DNA of 64,000 nt from Bradyrhizobium sp. LMTR 3 (GCF_001693485.1 NZ_MAXC01000010.1:80152-144151); one strand, 5' to 3'. Positions 37,094-47,187 are shown, counted from the first letter of the stretch. A program made the numbers and translations. The notes: generated from the letters alone by a model not told the origin.

Positions 37094-39964
37094 CTACGCT
37101 TGGCTCTCAATCTTCTTGCCGAGCGCGGCCTGCGCGGCGGCGAGGCGCGCGATCGGCACGCGGTAGGGCGAGCACGAAACGTAGTCGAGCCCGATCTCGT
37201 GGCAGAACGCCACCGAGGCGGGATCGCCGCCATGCTCACCGCAAATACCGACCTTCAAATTGGGCCGTGTCTTGCGACCACGGGTGACGCCGATCTTCAC
37301 CAGCTCGCCAACGCCATCGCGATCGACCGAGATGAACGGATCGATCTCGAGAATTCCCTTGCTGACATAAGTGCCGAGGAAACTCGCGGCGTCGTCACGG
37401 CTGATGCCGTAGGTAGTCTGGGTCAGGTCGTTGGTGCCGAACGAGAAGAACTCCGCGGTCTGGGCGACATCGCCGGCCAGCAGGCACGCGCGCGGCAGCT
37501 CGATCATCGTACCAACCTGATAAGCGAGCTTCTTGCCGGTCTCCTTCATCACCTCCTGCGCGGTGGCGTCGATCCGCGCCTTGACCAGGTCGAACTCGGC
37601 CTTGGTCGCGATCAGCGGCACCATCACCTCGAGGCCGACGGCTTCGCCGGTGCGCTTCTCGGCTTCTACCGCCGCTTCGAAGATCGCGCGCGCCTGCATT
37701 TCGGCGATCTCAGGATAGGCGATCGCAAGACGGCAGCCGCGGAAGCCCAGCATCGGGTTGAACTCGGCGAGATCGCGGGCGCGATCGGCGAGCTTGCGCG
37801 GATCGGTGTTCATCGCGCGCGCGACTTCCTCGATCTCGTGTTGGGTGTGCGGCAGGAATTCATGCAGCGGCGGATCGAGCAGGCGGATCGTGACGGGCAG
37901 GCCCTTCATGATCTCGAACAGCTCGACGAAATCGGCGCGCTGCATCGGCAACAGTTTTGACAGCGCCGCGCGGCGCGACTGTTCGTCCTCGGAAAGGATC
38001 ATCTCGCGCACGGTGCGGATGCGGGTTTCCTCGAAGAACATGTGCTCGGTGCGGCACAGCCCGATCCCCTCGGCGCCGAACTTCACGGCCGTGCGCGCGT
38101 CGTCAGGCGTATCGCCGTTGACGCGAACGCCGAGCTTGCGGACCGCATCGGCCCAACCCATCAGCGTGCCGAATTCGCCCGACAGTTTCGGCTCGATCAT
38201 CGGCATCTTGCCGGCCAGCACCTGGCCGAGCGAGCCGTCGATGGTGATGACGTCGCCGGTCTTGAAGGTGCGGGAGCCCACACTCATCGTGCCGCGGCCA
38301 TAGTCGACGCGAATGGCGCCGCAGCCGGAGACGCAGGGCTTGCCCATGCCGCGCGCGACCACTGCGGCGTGCGAAGTCATGCCGCCACGGGTGGTCAAAA
38401 TGCCTTCGGCGGCGTGCATGCCGTGAATGTCTTCCGGACTGGTTTCGACGCGCACCAGAATGACGCTGCGGCCGTCGGCCTGGAGTTTGGCGGCTTCATC
38501 GGACGAGAACACGATCTCGCCGGATGCGGCGCCCGGCGAGGCCGGCAGGCCGGTTGCGATCACGTCGCGCTTGGCCTGGGGATCGATGGTCGGATGCAGC
38601 AATTGATCCAGCGAAGCCGGATCGATCCGCATCACCGCGTCCTTCTTCGAGATCAGGCCTTCATTGGCGAGCTCGACCGCGATGCGCAGCGCAGCCTTCG
38701 CGGTGCGCTTGCCGCCGCGGGTCTGCAGCATCCACAACTTGCCCTGCTCGACCGTGAACTCCATGTCCTGCATGTCGCGGTAGTGTTTTTCGAGCAGCGT
38801 GTAGAACCGCGTCAGTTCCTTGAAGGCGTCCGGCATCGCGCTTTCCATCGACGGCTTGTCGGAACCGGATTCCTGGCGCGCCTCCTCGGTGATATCCTGC
38901 GGCGTGCGGATGCCCGCCACCACGTCCTCACCCTGCGCGTTGATCAGGAATTCGCCGTACAGCTTGCTCTCGCCGGTCGAGGGATTGCGAGTGAACGCTA
39001 CGCCGGTCGCGGACGTCTCGCCCATATTGCCGAACACCATGGCCTGCACGTTGACCGCGGTGCCCCAGGATTCCGGAATGTCGTGCAGGCGGCGATAGGT
39101 CACCGCGCGCGCGTTCATCCAGGATGAGAACACCGCGCCGATCGCGCCCCACAATTGCTCGTGCGGGTCCTGCGGAAAATCCCTGCCGGTCTCGCGCGCC
39201 ACCGCTTCCTTGTACTTGCCGACCAGCTCGACCCAGTCGTCGCCGGTCAGATCAGTGTCGAGTGTGTAGCCCTGGCTGTCCTTGAAGGTGTCGAGGATGT
39301 CCTCGAAGTGATGATGCTCGAAGCCGAGCACCACGTCCGAATACATCGTGATGAAGCGGCGATAGCTGTCATAGGCAAAGCGGCGATCGCCGGAGAGCTC
39401 GGCGAGCGCTTCGACCGTTTTGTCGTTGAGGCCGAGATTGAGCACGGTGTCCATCATGCCCGGCATCGAGGCGCGGCCGCCGGAGCGGACCGACACCAGC
39501 AGCGGATTCTTCGAGTCGCCGAATGCCTTGCCGGTCAGCTTGCCAACATACTCAAGCGCCTTCTCGACCTGCGCCTTCAGCGCCGGCGGATAGGTTTTGT
39601 CATGCGCGTAGAAATAGGTGCAGACCGAGGTCGGAATGGTGAAGCCCGGAGGCACCGGCAGGCCCAAATTGGCCATCTCGGCGAGGTTGGCGCCCTTGCC
39701 GCCGAGCAGGTCGCGCAGGCCCGCTTTGCCCTCTGCCTTGCCGTCCCCGAAGGTATAGACCCACTTGCCGGATTTTACCGCTTCAGTGGCAGGCTTGCGG
39801 ACGGCAGCCTTCTTGGCCGCGACCTTGGCGACCGGCTTGGCCGGGGCCTTCTTCAGCGCTTTGCGGGCCGAGGCCTGCGGCGCGGCCTTCGGCCGGGCGG
39901 ATGGCTTTGATTTCGCTACAGATTTAACTGCAGCCTTCTTGGACTTCGCGACGGCTTTGGCCAT
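37094..39964 (-). CDS. ppdK: Pyruvate, phosphate dikinase
   Basis: Started at ATG 39964, the protein has 956 residues. It has the nucleotide-binding domain (GGKGANLAEMANLGLPVPPGF), the phosphohistidine domain (GGMTSHAAVVARGMGKPC, catalytic His) and the PEP/pyruvate domain (CGEHGGDP and CSPYRVPIARLA). It interconverts pyruvate + ATP + Pi and PEP + AMP + PPi. Unusually, the first 65-70 residues form a Lys/Ala/Pro-rich tail like histone H1, ahead of the conserved KWVYTFGDGKAEG. Typical bacterial PPDK is about 880 residues, so this tail is extra. It is a single-gene unit ending in a terminator. Confidence 0.96.
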   Translation of the reverse strand: MAKAVAKSKKAAVKSVAKSKPSARPKAAPQASARKALKKAPAKPVAKVAAKKAAVRKPATEAVKSGKWVYTFGDGKAEGKAGLRDLLGGKGANLAEMANLGLPVPPGFTIPTSVCTYFYAHDKTYPPALKAQVEKALEYVGKLTGKAFGDSKNPLLVSVRSGGRASMPGMMDTVLNLGLNDKTVEALAELSGDRRFAYDSYRRFITMYSDVVLGFEHHHFEDILDTFKDSQGYTLDTDLTGDDWVELVGKYKEAVARETGRDFPQDPHEQLWGAIGAVFSSWMNARAVTYRRLHDIPESWGTAVNVQAMVFGNMGETSATGVAFTRNPSTGESKLYGEFLINAQGEDVVAGIRTPQDITEEARQESGSDKPSMESAMPDAFKELTRFYTLLEKHYRDMQDMEFTVEQGKLWMLQTRGGKRTAKAALRIAVELANEGLISKKDAVMRIDPASLDQLLHPTIDPQAKRDVIATGLPASPGAASGEIVFSSDEAAKLQADGRSVILVRVETSPEDIHGMHAAEGILTTRGGMTSHAAVVARGMGKPCVSGCGAIRVDYGRGTMSVGSRTFKTGDVITIDGSLGQVLAGKMPMIEPKLSGEFGTLMGWADAVRKLGVRVNGDTPDDARTAVKFGAEGIGLCRTEHMFFEETRIRTVREMILSEDEQSRRAALSKLLPMQRADFVELFEIMKGLPVTIRLLDPPLHEFLPHTQHEIEEVARAMNTDPRKLADRARDLAEFNPMLGFRGCRLAIAYPEIAEMQARAIFEAAVEAEKRTGEAVGLEVMVPLIATKAEFDLVKARIDATAQEVMKETGKKLAYQVGTMIELPRACLLAGDVAQTAEFFSFGTNDLTQTTYGISRDDAASFLGTYVSKGILEIDPFISVDRDGVGELVKIGVTRGRKTRPNLKVGICGEHGGDPASVAFCHEIGLDYVSCSPYRVPIARLAAAQAALGKKIESQA

Positions 39965-40055
39965 GGATTCCAACTATCCGAAAAAGGGAGAAGATTGCGC
40001 GCCTTACACCATTTTGAGGGGTTCCGCGCAAGCCGCGAAACCCCGCTTTCCAGTG

Positions 40056-40211
40056 CTAGAACTTGAACATCTTGAGCACGCCGAGACCAACCAGGCCGAC
40101 GAAGATCAGGTAGATCGCGACGATATAGTTGAGCAGCCGCGGCATGATCAGGATGAATATCCCGGCGAGCAGAGCAACGATCGCGGGAACATGCGTGGCG
40201 GTGATGGTCAT
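40056..40211 (-). CDS. DUF3096 small membrane protein
   Basis: A 51-residue protein from ATG 40211 (MTITATHVPAIVALLAG) with two hydrophobic helices (IVALLAGIFILIMPRLLNYIV and IYLIFVGLVGLGVL in two spans). The MPRLLNYIVAIYLI core is characteristic of DUF3096. Function unknown; inner membrane. The open frame upstream of this start is not conserved in character. Confidence 0.85.
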   Translation of the reverse strand: MTITATHVPAIVALLAGIFILIMPRLLNYIVAIYLIFVGLVGLGVLKMFKF

Positions 40212-40450
40212 TGAAATCTCCGGATGATCGGGGGTGGGAAATCGAATCGAGGGCGGCAACTTAACCGCTGGCGCGGTTCGGGAATAGCAAGACGCTCAAC
40301 TGGTTCAATGGGTTCCAGCCTCCGCAACAATTCCCCAGAAATGTCGCGGATGAGGCCGCGCTTTTTCCGGAACAATGCCGCATGCGATGAATTGGCCCGC
40401 ATTGTGTGTGCTGGCGAAAGCCGGCACATCTTCTCGCGAAGGAGTTGACC

Positions 40451-40810
40451 ATGCGGAACAGACTATTTGCCATTGCGGCGATCGCGGGAGCGATGACCGT
40501 CCCGATCGCGGCTCAGGCGCAATCCACGATCGGCACAGGCGGCGGCAGCGCGGTCGTCATCGGTGAACATGTAGAAGGCATCGCGCCCGACGTGCGTCCG
40601 GCCTTCCGCGAATACATCGTGCGTGAACGCGTGCCGAACTACATGATTTCCGAGCGTGTGACGGTTGGCGCCGTGCTGCCGGAAACCGGCGTGACCTATT
40701 ACGACGTGCCGCAATCGTTCGGGGTGACGCCTTATCGCTACACCGTGGTGAACGGCCAGACGATATTGGTCGAACCGCGTTCGCGTCGAATCGTTCAGGT
40801 GGTCGATTGA
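40451..40810 (+). CDS. DUF1236 exported protein
   Basis: From ATG 40451 (MRNRLFAIAAIAG), preceded by GAAGGAG, the 119-residue protein has a signal peptide cleaved near AQAQ. The DUF1236 core is FREYIVRERVPNYMISERV through VLPETGVTYYDVP to RYTVVNGQTILVEPRSRRIVQVVD. DUF1236 proteins are periplasmic and of unknown function, very common in Bradyrhizobium. An intrinsic terminator follows. Confidence 0.92.
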   Translation: MRNRLFAIAAIAGAMTVPIAAQAQSTIGTGGGSAVVIGEHVEGIAPDVRPAFREYIVRERVPNYMISERVTVGAVLPETGVTYYDVPQSFGVTPYRYTVVNGQTILVEPRSRRIVQVVD

Positions 40811-40882
40811 CCTTCAGTAGCCTGAACGATTGGTCCGGGCGCCGCGCAAGCGGATGTGCGCGAGATACGACCGGACAAGAAG

Positions 40883-40917
40883 CCCCGCCCGGCGTCCCCT
40901 CCGGGCGGGGTCTTTTT
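40883..40917 (+). terminator. Intrinsic terminator after the DUF1236 gene
   Basis: Perfect 10-bp stem CCCCGCCCGG / CCGGGCGGGG with an 8-nt loop, then TCTTTTTG. Confidence 0.93.
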
Positions 40918-40938
40918 GTGTGGACGCGGTGCGGTTCT

Positions 40939-41031
40939 GTAGGGTGGGCAAAGGAGCGCTAGCGACGTGCCCACCATCTATCACCGACCGCGCTGCTTGA
41001 TGGTGGGCACGCTTCGCTTTGCCCACCCTAC
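40939..41031. repeat. Palindromic dispersed repeat, family A, copy 3
   Basis: Arms GTAGGGTGGGCAAAG and CTTTGCCCACCCTAC, inner arms GTGCCCACCATC and TGATGGTGGGCACG. It lies between convergent genes, 9 bp from the methyltransferase stop. Confidence 0.9.
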
Positions 41032-41040
41032 GAGTTACGG

Positions 41041-41643
41041 CTACTCGCGAATTTCCAATCCAGGCTTCTTCACCACCAGCCGGTGAATCTTCTTTCCCGA
41101 TGAAGCGCTGACGATCTCTTCGTCGAGCAACACGGTTGCGCCCTTCAGCTCCGCCTGCACGACCGCCGGATCGAACGCGGCGTAAAGCCGTCCCTGCGCG
41201 TCGCGCTGATCGGCGCCCTCGGTGACGCGCCAGCTCAGATAGAGGATGCCGCTGGGCTTGACGATATCGAGCAGACGGCGGACCGATGCCGCAATCTCCT
41301 TGCGGTCGAGATGCATGATCACGGTTTCGCACAGCACGTTATCGAACGTGCCGATACCGCGCAGATCGGGCAATTCGGCATGCGCGAACTTGCACGACGG
41401 ATAGCGCCGGCGCGCTTCGTTGAGCAGGCCCTCCGAGGCGTCGAAGCCCACCGCCGAAAAGCCGTGGGTGTGAAGCCAGGCGACTTCGCGGCCGCAGCCG
41501 CAGCCGATATCGGCCGAGTTGCCGCCGCGCACGAAAAATCGTTCGACGACCTCCTGCAGGTCGACGGGCGCCGGCTGACCGAGCCAGTCCTTCGCGAACG
41601 CCGCCGCATCCTGGTCATAAGCGGCGAGCGTCTGGGGATCCAT
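41041..41643 (-). CDS. SAM-dependent methyltransferase
   Basis: The 200-residue class I methyltransferase has the SAM motif ADIGCGCGREVAWLHT, the acidic ribose-binding FDASEGLLNEA, FAHAELPDL and FDNVLCETVIMHL. It begins 3 bp after the glyS stop on the same strand, so it is probably the last gene of a glyQ-glyS-methyltransferase operon. Its substrate is unknown. The coupling to glycyl-tRNA synthetase is curious but may be only positional. Confidence 0.88.
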   Translation of the reverse strand: MDPQTLAAYDQDAAAFAKDWLGQPAPVDLQEVVERFFVRGGNSADIGCGCGREVAWLHTHGFSAVGFDASEGLLNEARRRYPSCKFAHAELPDLRGIGTFDNVLCETVIMHLDRKEIAASVRRLLDIVKPSGILYLSWRVTEGADQRDAQGRLYAAFDPAVVQAELKGATVLLDEEIVSASSGKKIHRLVVKKPGLEIRE

Positions 41644-41646
41644 GGT

Positions 41647-43746
41647 CTAGCCTTCGATCTTGGAAAAATCCGCCACCGCGCGGGTCGCCGCACGGATTTC
41701 GTTCAGGAGTTTTAGTCGATTCTCGCGCACATCAGGTTCATCGGCATTGACCTTGACCTTGTCGAAGAACGCATCGACGGCGGGGCGCAGCTTCGCCATC
41801 GCGCTCATCGCGGCGGCGAAATCTTCCTTCTGCACTGCGGCCCCGGCCTCGCTCTTGACCTGGTCGATCGCCTTGGCGAGCGCTTTTTCTTCGGCAAGCG
41901 CGTAGAGCCCGGCATCCGGCGCACCGTCGAACATGCGCTTGTCCTTTTTCTCCTCGATCGAGAGGATGTTACTCGCGCGCTTGGTCCCTGCAAGCAGGTT
42001 CTTGCCGTCGTCGGTGTCGAGGAACCTGCCGAGCGCCTCGACGCGGCGGACCACCAACAGCAAATCATCCTGTCCGCCGAGCGAAAACACGGCATCAACG
42101 AGATCGTGCCGCGCGCCCTGGTCGCGGAGCTGGACCTTCAGGCGGTCGGCGAAGAAGGCAAGCAGGTCCCCCGGAACCTTCTCGGCGTCGCTCTTTTCAG
42201 GCAAACCAGCCAATGCCGACTTCGCCACGTTCAAGATCGGCAGCCGGAGCGTATTATCAACGATCAGCCTGATGGCGCCCAGCGCAGCGCGCCGCAAAGC
42301 ATAGGGGTCCTTGCTGCCGGTCGGCTTCTCGTCGATCACCCAGAAACCCGCCAGAGTATCGAGCTTGTCGGCCAGTGCGACGGCCGCGCTTACCGGATCG
42401 CTCGGCACGCGATCAGTGGGGCCTTGCGGCTTGTAATGGTCCTCGCTCGCGGCGGCAACGGAAGCGTCTTCGCCTTGCGCCTGCGCATAATACTTCCCCA
42501 TCAGGCCCTGCAACTCGGGGAATTCGCCGACGACTTCGGTCAACAGATCGGCTTTTGCCAGATGCGCGGCACGCTTGGCCTTCGCGACGTCGGCACCGAC
42601 CAGCGGCGCGATCTCGACTGCCAGCCGTTCGATCCGCTTGATCCGCTCCGCCTGCGTGCCGAGCTTCTCATGAAACACGATCTGGTCGAACTTCGGCAGC
42701 CGGCTCTCGAGCTTCGTTTTCAGGTCGGTCTCGTAGAAGAACTTTGCATCGCTCAACCGCGCGCGGATGACGCGCTCGTTGCCGGCAACGATCGTCTTGC
42801 CGCCGTCGGTCGCTTCGATATTGGCGGTGAGGATGAACTTGTTGGCAAGCTTCCCGGTCTTGGGGTCGCGCACCACAAAGCATTTCTGGTTGTTGCGGAT
42901 GGTGGCGCGGATCACCTCGTCCGGGATCGTGAGGTACTCCTCGTCGAACGATCCCATCAGTGCGACCGGCCATTCGACGAGGCCCGCGACTTCGTCGAGC
43001 AGCCCCTGATCCTCAACTAGTTCAAAACCTTGCGCGAATGCCAACTGCTTGGCGTCGGCCAGGATGATGTCCTTGCGCGCCTGCGGATCGAGAACGACTT
43101 TCGCGGCCTTCAGCTTGGCTTCGTAATCCTCGAAGCGGCGCACCGGGATCGCCGATGGCACCATGAAGCGGTGACCGAACGTGGTCTGCCCGGCCTCGAT
43201 GCCGTCGACGGAAAATTTCACCACGTCGGGGTCTTCGGTTTCCGGACCGAAGGTCGCGATGATCGAGTGCAGCGGCCGTACCCAGGAGAGCGAACCCGAT
43301 TTGGTCGAACGTGCGCCCCACCGCATCGACTTCGGCCACGGGAAGGTTCGGATGATGACCGGCAGAATCTCGGCGAGCACATCGATGGTGGCGCGGCCCG
43401 GCTTTTCGATCAGCGCGATGTAGAAATCGCCCTTCTTCGGGTCGGTCTGTATCTTGGCGTCTTCGATCCTGGCCAGACCGGTCGCCTTCAAGAATCCCTG
43501 GATCGCGGCATCGGGGCCGCCGACGCGCGGGCCGCGGCGCTCTTCCTTGAGGTCGGATTGCCGCTGGGGAATGCCGTGCACGGTCAGCGCCAGCCGCCGC
43601 GGCGTCGCGAAGGCTTTCGCGCCCTCATAGACCAGGCCCTCGGCGACGAGTTTGTCGGTCACCATGCGGCGCAGATCGTCCGCCGCCTTCGCCTGCATGC
43701 GCGCGGGGATTTCCTCGGAAAACAGCTCCAGCAGAAGATCAGGCAT
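41647..43746 (-). CDS. glyS: Glycyl-tRNA synthetase beta subunit
   Basis: I start at ATG 43746 ([18 protein letters not shown]), which gives 699 residues, the normal size; the longer frame upstream overlaps glyQ. The N-terminal [14 protein letters not shown], the WVRPLHSI segment, HD-like [18 protein letters not shown] and the anticodon-binding C-terminus ([19 protein letters not shown]) are typical. Start and glyQ stop share a base (TGATG), so translation is coupled. Confidence 0.97.
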   Translation of the reverse strand: MPDLLLELFSEEIPARMQAKAADDLRRMVTDKLVAEGLVYEGAKAFATPRRLALTVHGIPQRQSDLKEERRGPRVGGPDAAIQGFLKATGLARIEDAKIQTDPKKGDFYIALIEKPGRATIDVLAEILPVIIRTFPWPKSMRWGARSTKSGSLSWVRPLHSIIATFGPETEDPDVVKFSVDGIEAGQTTFGHRFMVPSAIPVRRFEDYEAKLKAAKVVLDPQARKDIILADAKQLAFAQGFELVEDQGLLDEVAGLVEWPVALMGSFDEEYLTIPDEVIRATIRNNQKCFVVRDPKTGKLANKFILTANIEATDGGKTIVAGNERVIRARLSDAKFFYETDLKTKLESRLPKFDQIVFHEKLGTQAERIKRIERLAVEIAPLVGADVAKAKRAAHLAKADLLTEVVGEFPELQGLMGKYYAQAQGEDASVAAASEDHYKPQGPTDRVPSDPVSAAVALADKLDTLAGFWVIDEKPTGSKDPYALRRAALGAIRLIVDNTLRLPILNVAKSALAGLPEKSDAEKVPGDLLAFFADRLKVQLRDQGARHDLVDAVFSLGGQDDLLLVVRRVEALGRFLDTDDGKNLLAGTKRASNILSIEEKKDKRMFDGAPDAGLYALAEEKALAKAIDQVKSEAGAAVQKEDFAAAMSAMAKLRPAVDAFFDKVKVNADEPDVRENRLKLLNEIRAATRAVADFSKIEG

Positions 43747-44681
43747 CAGACCGCCCTGCCCGCTTCGGTGTGAACCCAGGCTTCGCCGCAGGCCTTTGCC
43801 AATTCGCGCACGCGCATGATGTAGCTCTGCCGCTCCGTCACTGAGATCACGCCGCGCGCATCGAGGAGGTTGAAGACATGGCTGGCCTTGATGCACTGGT
43901 CATAGGCCGGCAGCGCCATCAGATGCTCCTTCTGATTGCCGCCCTCCTTCCACCCGGCTGCGAGATATTTCTTGCAGGCGTCTTCGGCCATTTTGAACTG
44001 CTCGAACAGCATCGCCGTATCGGCGTGCTCGAAATTGTGCCGGGAATACTCCTGCTCGGCCTGCAGGAAGACGTCGCCATAGGTGACCTTGTCGGCGCCG
44101 TCGCGGCCGTTGAAGTTGAGATCGTAGACGCGGTCGACGCCCTGCACGTACATCGCAAGCCGCTCGAGCCCGTAGGTGAGTTCGCCGGAAACGGGTGCGC
44201 ATTCGACGCCCGCGACCTGCTGGAAGTAAGTGAACTGGCTGACTTCCATGCCGTCGCACCAGCACTCCCAGCCCAGCCCCCAGGCGCCAAGCGTCGGGCT
44301 TTCCCAATCGTCTTCGACGAAGCGGATGTCGTGTACGCTGGAATCAATGCCGATCGCAGCGAGCGACTTCAGGTACAGATCCTGAAGGTTCGGCGGCGAC
44401 GGCTTCATGATCACCTGAAACTGATAATAGTGCTGCAGCCGGTTGGGGTTTTCGCCGTAGCGGCCGTCCTTCGGCCGGCGCGAGGGTTGCACATAGGCCG
44501 CATTCCAGCGCTTCGGCCCCAGCGCGCGCAGCGTCGTCGCCGGATGGAAGGTGCCTGCGCCCATTTCCATGTCGTAGGGCTGCAGGATCACGCAGCCCTG
44601 CTCCGCCCAGAACCGCTGGAGAGCAAGGATGAAGCCCTGGAACGAACGTTCCGGGCGCATATGGGCAGGCAAAGCGTCCAT
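43746..44681 (-). CDS. glyQ: Glycyl-tRNA synthetase alpha subunit
   Basis: With ATG 44681 ([17 protein letters not shown]) it has 311 residues, the usual length; the 35 codons upstream in frame look non-coding. Motifs are [49 protein letters not shown] and [19 protein letters not shown] (given in part). It forms the alpha2-beta2 enzyme with glyS and catalyses Gly-AMP formation. The alpha2-beta2 form is usual in proteobacteria. Confidence 0.97.
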   Translation of the reverse strand: MDALPAHMRPERSFQGFILALQRFWAEQGCVILQPYDMEMGAGTFHPATTLRALGPKRWNAAYVQPSRRPKDGRYGENPNRLQHYYQFQVIMKPSPPNLQDLYLKSLAAIGIDSSVHDIRFVEDDWESPTLGAWGLGWECWCDGMEVSQFTYFQQVAGVECAPVSGELTYGLERLAMYVQGVDRVYDLNFNGRDGADKVTYGDVFLQAEQEYSRHNFEHADTAMLFEQFKMAEDACKKYLAAGWKEGGNQKEHLMALPAYDQCIKASHVFNLLDARGVISVTERQSYIMRVRELAKACGEAWVHTEAGRAV

Positions 44682-44766
44682 CGGCAGAATCGGTCTCGCG
44701 AAGGGGGATTTGAAGTGCGCGGGACCGTATCGGCGTAGGGGCGTGGAATCAAGGCGAGCCCACAAT

Positions 44767-44867
44767 GTCATTCCGGGGCGATGCAAAGCATCGAACCCGG
44801 AATCTCGAGATTCTCAGGGGCGCAAGGGGCGCCCCATAGTTCGCGCTGACGCGCGCCCCGGAATGAC
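44767..44867. repeat. Palindromic dispersed repeat, family B, copy 1
   Basis: Arms GTCATTCCGGGGCG and CGCCCCGGAATGAC, with the inner block CGAACCCGGAATCTCGAGAT shared with the copy at 61749. It lies between glyQ and a small membrane-protein gene. Confidence 0.85.
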
Positions 44868-44870
44868 GAA

Positions 44871-45083
44871 TCAACCCGGCCGGTAGGCGCCGGTGACGGG
44901 GTCGCGGCGCAGCGTTGGGATATCGGCCGTCTCCGTGGCCTCGGTGACACGCGCCAGCCGTGCCTCTTCGAGTTCCCTGTTGATACGGACAGCGGTCTTG
45001 TAGGCCCAGCGGACCACGGCGAGCCCTCCCAGGGCACCCGCGAATGCGATCAGCGGCGGCATCGGTCGATCCTTGTCGTTCAC
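44871..45083 (-). CDS. Small membrane-anchored hypothetical protein
   Basis: A 70-residue protein with an N-terminal hydrophobic segment (LIAFAGALGGLAVVRWAY) followed by a charged helix (RINRELEEARLARVTEA) and a polar tail ending TLRRDPVTGAYRPG. The GAYRP ending recurs in small rhizobial proteins. Function unknown; probably single-pass in the inner membrane. It is separated from glyQ by the family B repeat. Confidence 0.7.
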   Translation of the reverse strand: MNDKDRPMPPLIAFAGALGGLAVVRWAYKTAVRINRELEEARLARVTEATETADIPTLRRDPVTGAYRPG

Positions 45084-45173
45084 GTGTCAGCCCCCAATAG
45101 GTTGCATTCTCGCCGAAGCCGGCCTGCGCCGCAATTCCGCTTTTGGGACTAAATGGCGCGGGTACCCCCGGCC

Positions 45174-45211
45174 TAGAACCCGGTTCTGATTGAATCAGAA
45201 CCGGGCTCTAG
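45174..45211. repeat. Hairpin repeat, family F
   Basis: A nearly perfect inverted repeat, with arms AGAACCCGGTTCTGATT and AATCAGAACCGGGCTCT differing at one position and almost no loop. It lies next to the family G repeat in the gap between the S49 peptidase gene and the small membrane-protein gene. Confidence 0.8.
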
Positions 45212-45218
45212 CTTCTTG

Positions 45219-45273
45219 TTTTGACGCGTTTTCTTGACGCGAACCGGTATCCACTTCGCTGGAAAACGCTCTA
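45219..45273 (+). repeat. Dispersed repeat, family G, copy 2
   Basis: Begins TTTTGACGCGTTTTC and ends CACTTCGCTGGAAAACGCTC. It is closely similar to 21920-21972 and reaches 2 bp into the 3' end of the peptidase gene. Confidence 0.7.
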
Positions 45274-46176
45274 GAACCCGAATTTGGCCCAAATTGCCCG
45301 CGTCTCCAGCGCCGAAATCAGGTCATCCGGCAATCCCCCGATACCGTCGGCCAGCGAGCCCGCGCCCGGCGATCTCCGGCCCAGGAGACCGGCCAGCATC
45401 CCACTTGCCGGCGCGATGAGGGGCGTCAGCACTTTGTCGCCATAGCGCTCGCGCAGCGTCGAGCGGAGATCGCCGATCTTGTCGGCAAGGCCGAGCGACA
45501 CCGACCTCTCGCCCGCCCAGTACTCGCCGGTGAACAGGACGTCGTCGGCCCCCTTGAGGCGCGCACCGCGGCTGCCTTTGACCAGCGCGATGAAGATGGC
45601 GTGGATCTCGCGCTGAAGCGTCTTCAGGCGGGCGACGTCATCCGGATCTTCGGGCAGGAAGGGGTCCAGCATCGCCTTGTGCTCGCCTGCCGTGTAAAGC
45701 CGCCGCTCGACGCCAATCCTCTTGATCAAGTCCTGAAAGCCGAAACTGCCGCCGACCACGCCGATCGAGCCGAGGATCGAGGACGGATCGCAGAATATCT
45801 CGTCGCCCGCGCAGGCGATCATGTAGCCGCCGGATGCTGCGACGTCTTCGACGAACACCAGCACCGGCAGTTTCTTTTCCGCAGCAAGCTGTCTGATCCG
45901 CAAATAGATCTGCCGCGATTGCACCGGCGAGCCGCCGGGCGAATTGATCACCAGCGCCACCGCCTTGGCGTGTCGGGTGGCGAACGCGCGTTCGAGCGTT
46001 TTGGCGACGCCGGCCAGCGTCAGGCCCGGCCGCAATGGCGTTACCGCACCGATGACGCCCGACAGGCGAACCACCGGAACGACCGCAGCGTCGCGCCGGA
46101 ATTTTGCCGGAATGAGTCGTTTCATCCCGTCAATGAGGCCCGGCAATCCCGTACGATCACTTAATTGTTCACTCAT
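45271..46176 (-). CDS. S49 family peptidase (SppA/SohB type)
   Basis: The 301-residue protein has VVRLSGVIG, LVINSPGGSPVQSRQIY, the nucleophile Ser115 in EDVAASGGYMIACAGDEI and the general base Lys167 in AGEHKAMLDPF; the Ser-Lys spacing of 52 fits SppA/SohB. There is no clear signal peptide or membrane helix at the N-terminus, so it would act at the cytoplasmic side, unlike the anchored SohB. Family members degrade signal peptides and membrane proteins. The last codons lie next to the family G repeat. Confidence 0.92.
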   Translation of the reverse strand: MSEQLSDRTGLPGLIDGMKRLIPAKFRRDAAVVPVVRLSGVIGAVTPLRPGLTLAGVAKTLERAFATRHAKAVALVINSPGGSPVQSRQIYLRIRQLAAEKKLPVLVFVEDVAASGGYMIACAGDEIFCDPSSILGSIGVVGGSFGFQDLIKRIGVERRLYTAGEHKAMLDPFLPEDPDDVARLKTLQREIHAIFIALVKGSRGARLKGADDVLFTGEYWAGERSVSLGLADKIGDLRSTLRERYGDKVLTPLIAPASGMLAGLLGRRSPGAGSLADGIGGLPDDLISALETRAIWAKFGF

Positions 46177-46299
46177 GCCGTTACCTCGAATTAACCATTT
46201 TTTATCACGCCAATGTCATTGGAAAGGCCGGAACGCCTTTTGGCAGGGACGCCTTTTGCATTGCAGACGAGAGACTGCAATGGCGCAGCGGAGACTGAC

Positions 46300-46398
46300 A
46301 TGAAAATCTACCTGCTGATAATGCTCATCGGCAGCCTTCTGACCGCGATTCACTTTACGTCGGCGCCCAAACAACAGTCCGAGACGCTTCCGCAATAG
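46300..46398 (+). CDS. Possible 32-residue single-span membrane peptide
   Basis: The ATG at 46300 follows GCGGAGACTGAC (GGAG 8 bp upstream). The product is one hydrophobic helix (IYLLIMLIGSLLTAIHF) with a polar tail TSAPKQQSETLPQ. It lies between two genes on the opposite strand. It could be a genuine small membrane protein or chance. Confidence 0.4.
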   Translation: MKIYLLIMLIGSLLTAIHFTSAPKQQSETLPQ

Positions 46399-46425
46399 CG
46401 AGTAATTGGGAGTTGCGGGTCGACT

Positions 46426-47187
46426 TTACAGGTTCGCCAGCGGCAAGGTTCCCTTCCCGGCCAGAATCTCCTGCACCCTTTTATGGGGCTGACCTTGCTC
46501 GTCATTGAGCATCAGGGCGGGATGGATTTGCGTCGGCGCCCGCCCACCCTTGGTGGCGCGAACCAGGATGCGATTGGCAGGCCCCCGTGCGTCACCGTGA
46601 ACCGGCAGCACCTGCAGGCTCCCGAAACCGTGATCGAGCGCCGAGAGCACCTCGGCGATTCCGTCGGCACGCCAGATCAGCGTCAGCGCTCCCTTCGATC
46701 TGAGGATGCGCCGGCCTGCGTGAATCCATTTCGAGAGCGACGTTGCGGTCGCCATATGCGCGGCCCCGCGTGCCCTATCCGGCGAGACGCGATGCCGCGC
46801 CGGGTCGTTGAAGGGCGGATTCATCAGCGCCGCATCGACGCTGTCAGGAAGGAGTCCGGCAGCGGCAAAGGCTGTGGCATCGGCCTCCACGTCAAGCACG
46901 ATCACACTGGCTTGAATCGCATTCGCCTCCGCATTGGCGCGCGCAAGACCCGCCAGCACAGCATCGATCTCCACCAGAATCAAATCGATGCCGGCCACGC
47001 GCCTGGCAACCGAAAGCCCCGCGACGCCGACGCCGGCGCCGAGATCGGCCACGCGGTCGCCCGGGCGGGCGGCCGTCGCTGCCGCCAGCAGCACTGCATC
47101 ATGACCGGCGCGATGTCCCGATCTCAGTTGCTTCAAACGCAATTGCCCGCCGAGAAACGCATCCTCGGTGAGTTCGAGGTCAGTCAT
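46426..47187 (-). CDS. N6-adenine-type RNA methyltransferase (TrmN6/YfiC-like)
   Basis: From ATG 47187 (MTDLELTEDAFLGG) it has 253 residues. It shows LRLKQLRSGHRAGHDAVLLAA, the SAM motif VADLGAGVGVAGL, the NPPF catalytic motif (DAALMNPPFNDP) and SLSKWIHAGRRIL. NPPY/NPPF enzymes of this group methylate exocyclic amines, in TrmN6 the adenine 37 of tRNA-Val. Its start overlaps the end of the DUF2007 gene by 8 bp. Confidence 0.9.
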   Translation of the reverse strand: MTDLELTEDAFLGGQLRLKQLRSGHRAGHDAVLLAAATAARPGDRVADLGAGVGVAGLSVARRVAGIDLILVEIDAVLAGLARANAEANAIQASVIVLDVEADATAFAAAGLLPDSVDAALMNPPFNDPARHRVSPDRARGAAHMATATSLSKWIHAGRRILRSKGALTLIWRADGIAEVLSALDHGFGSLQVLPVHGDARGPANRILVRATKGGRAPTQIHPALMLNDEQGQPHKRVQEILAGKGTLPLANL

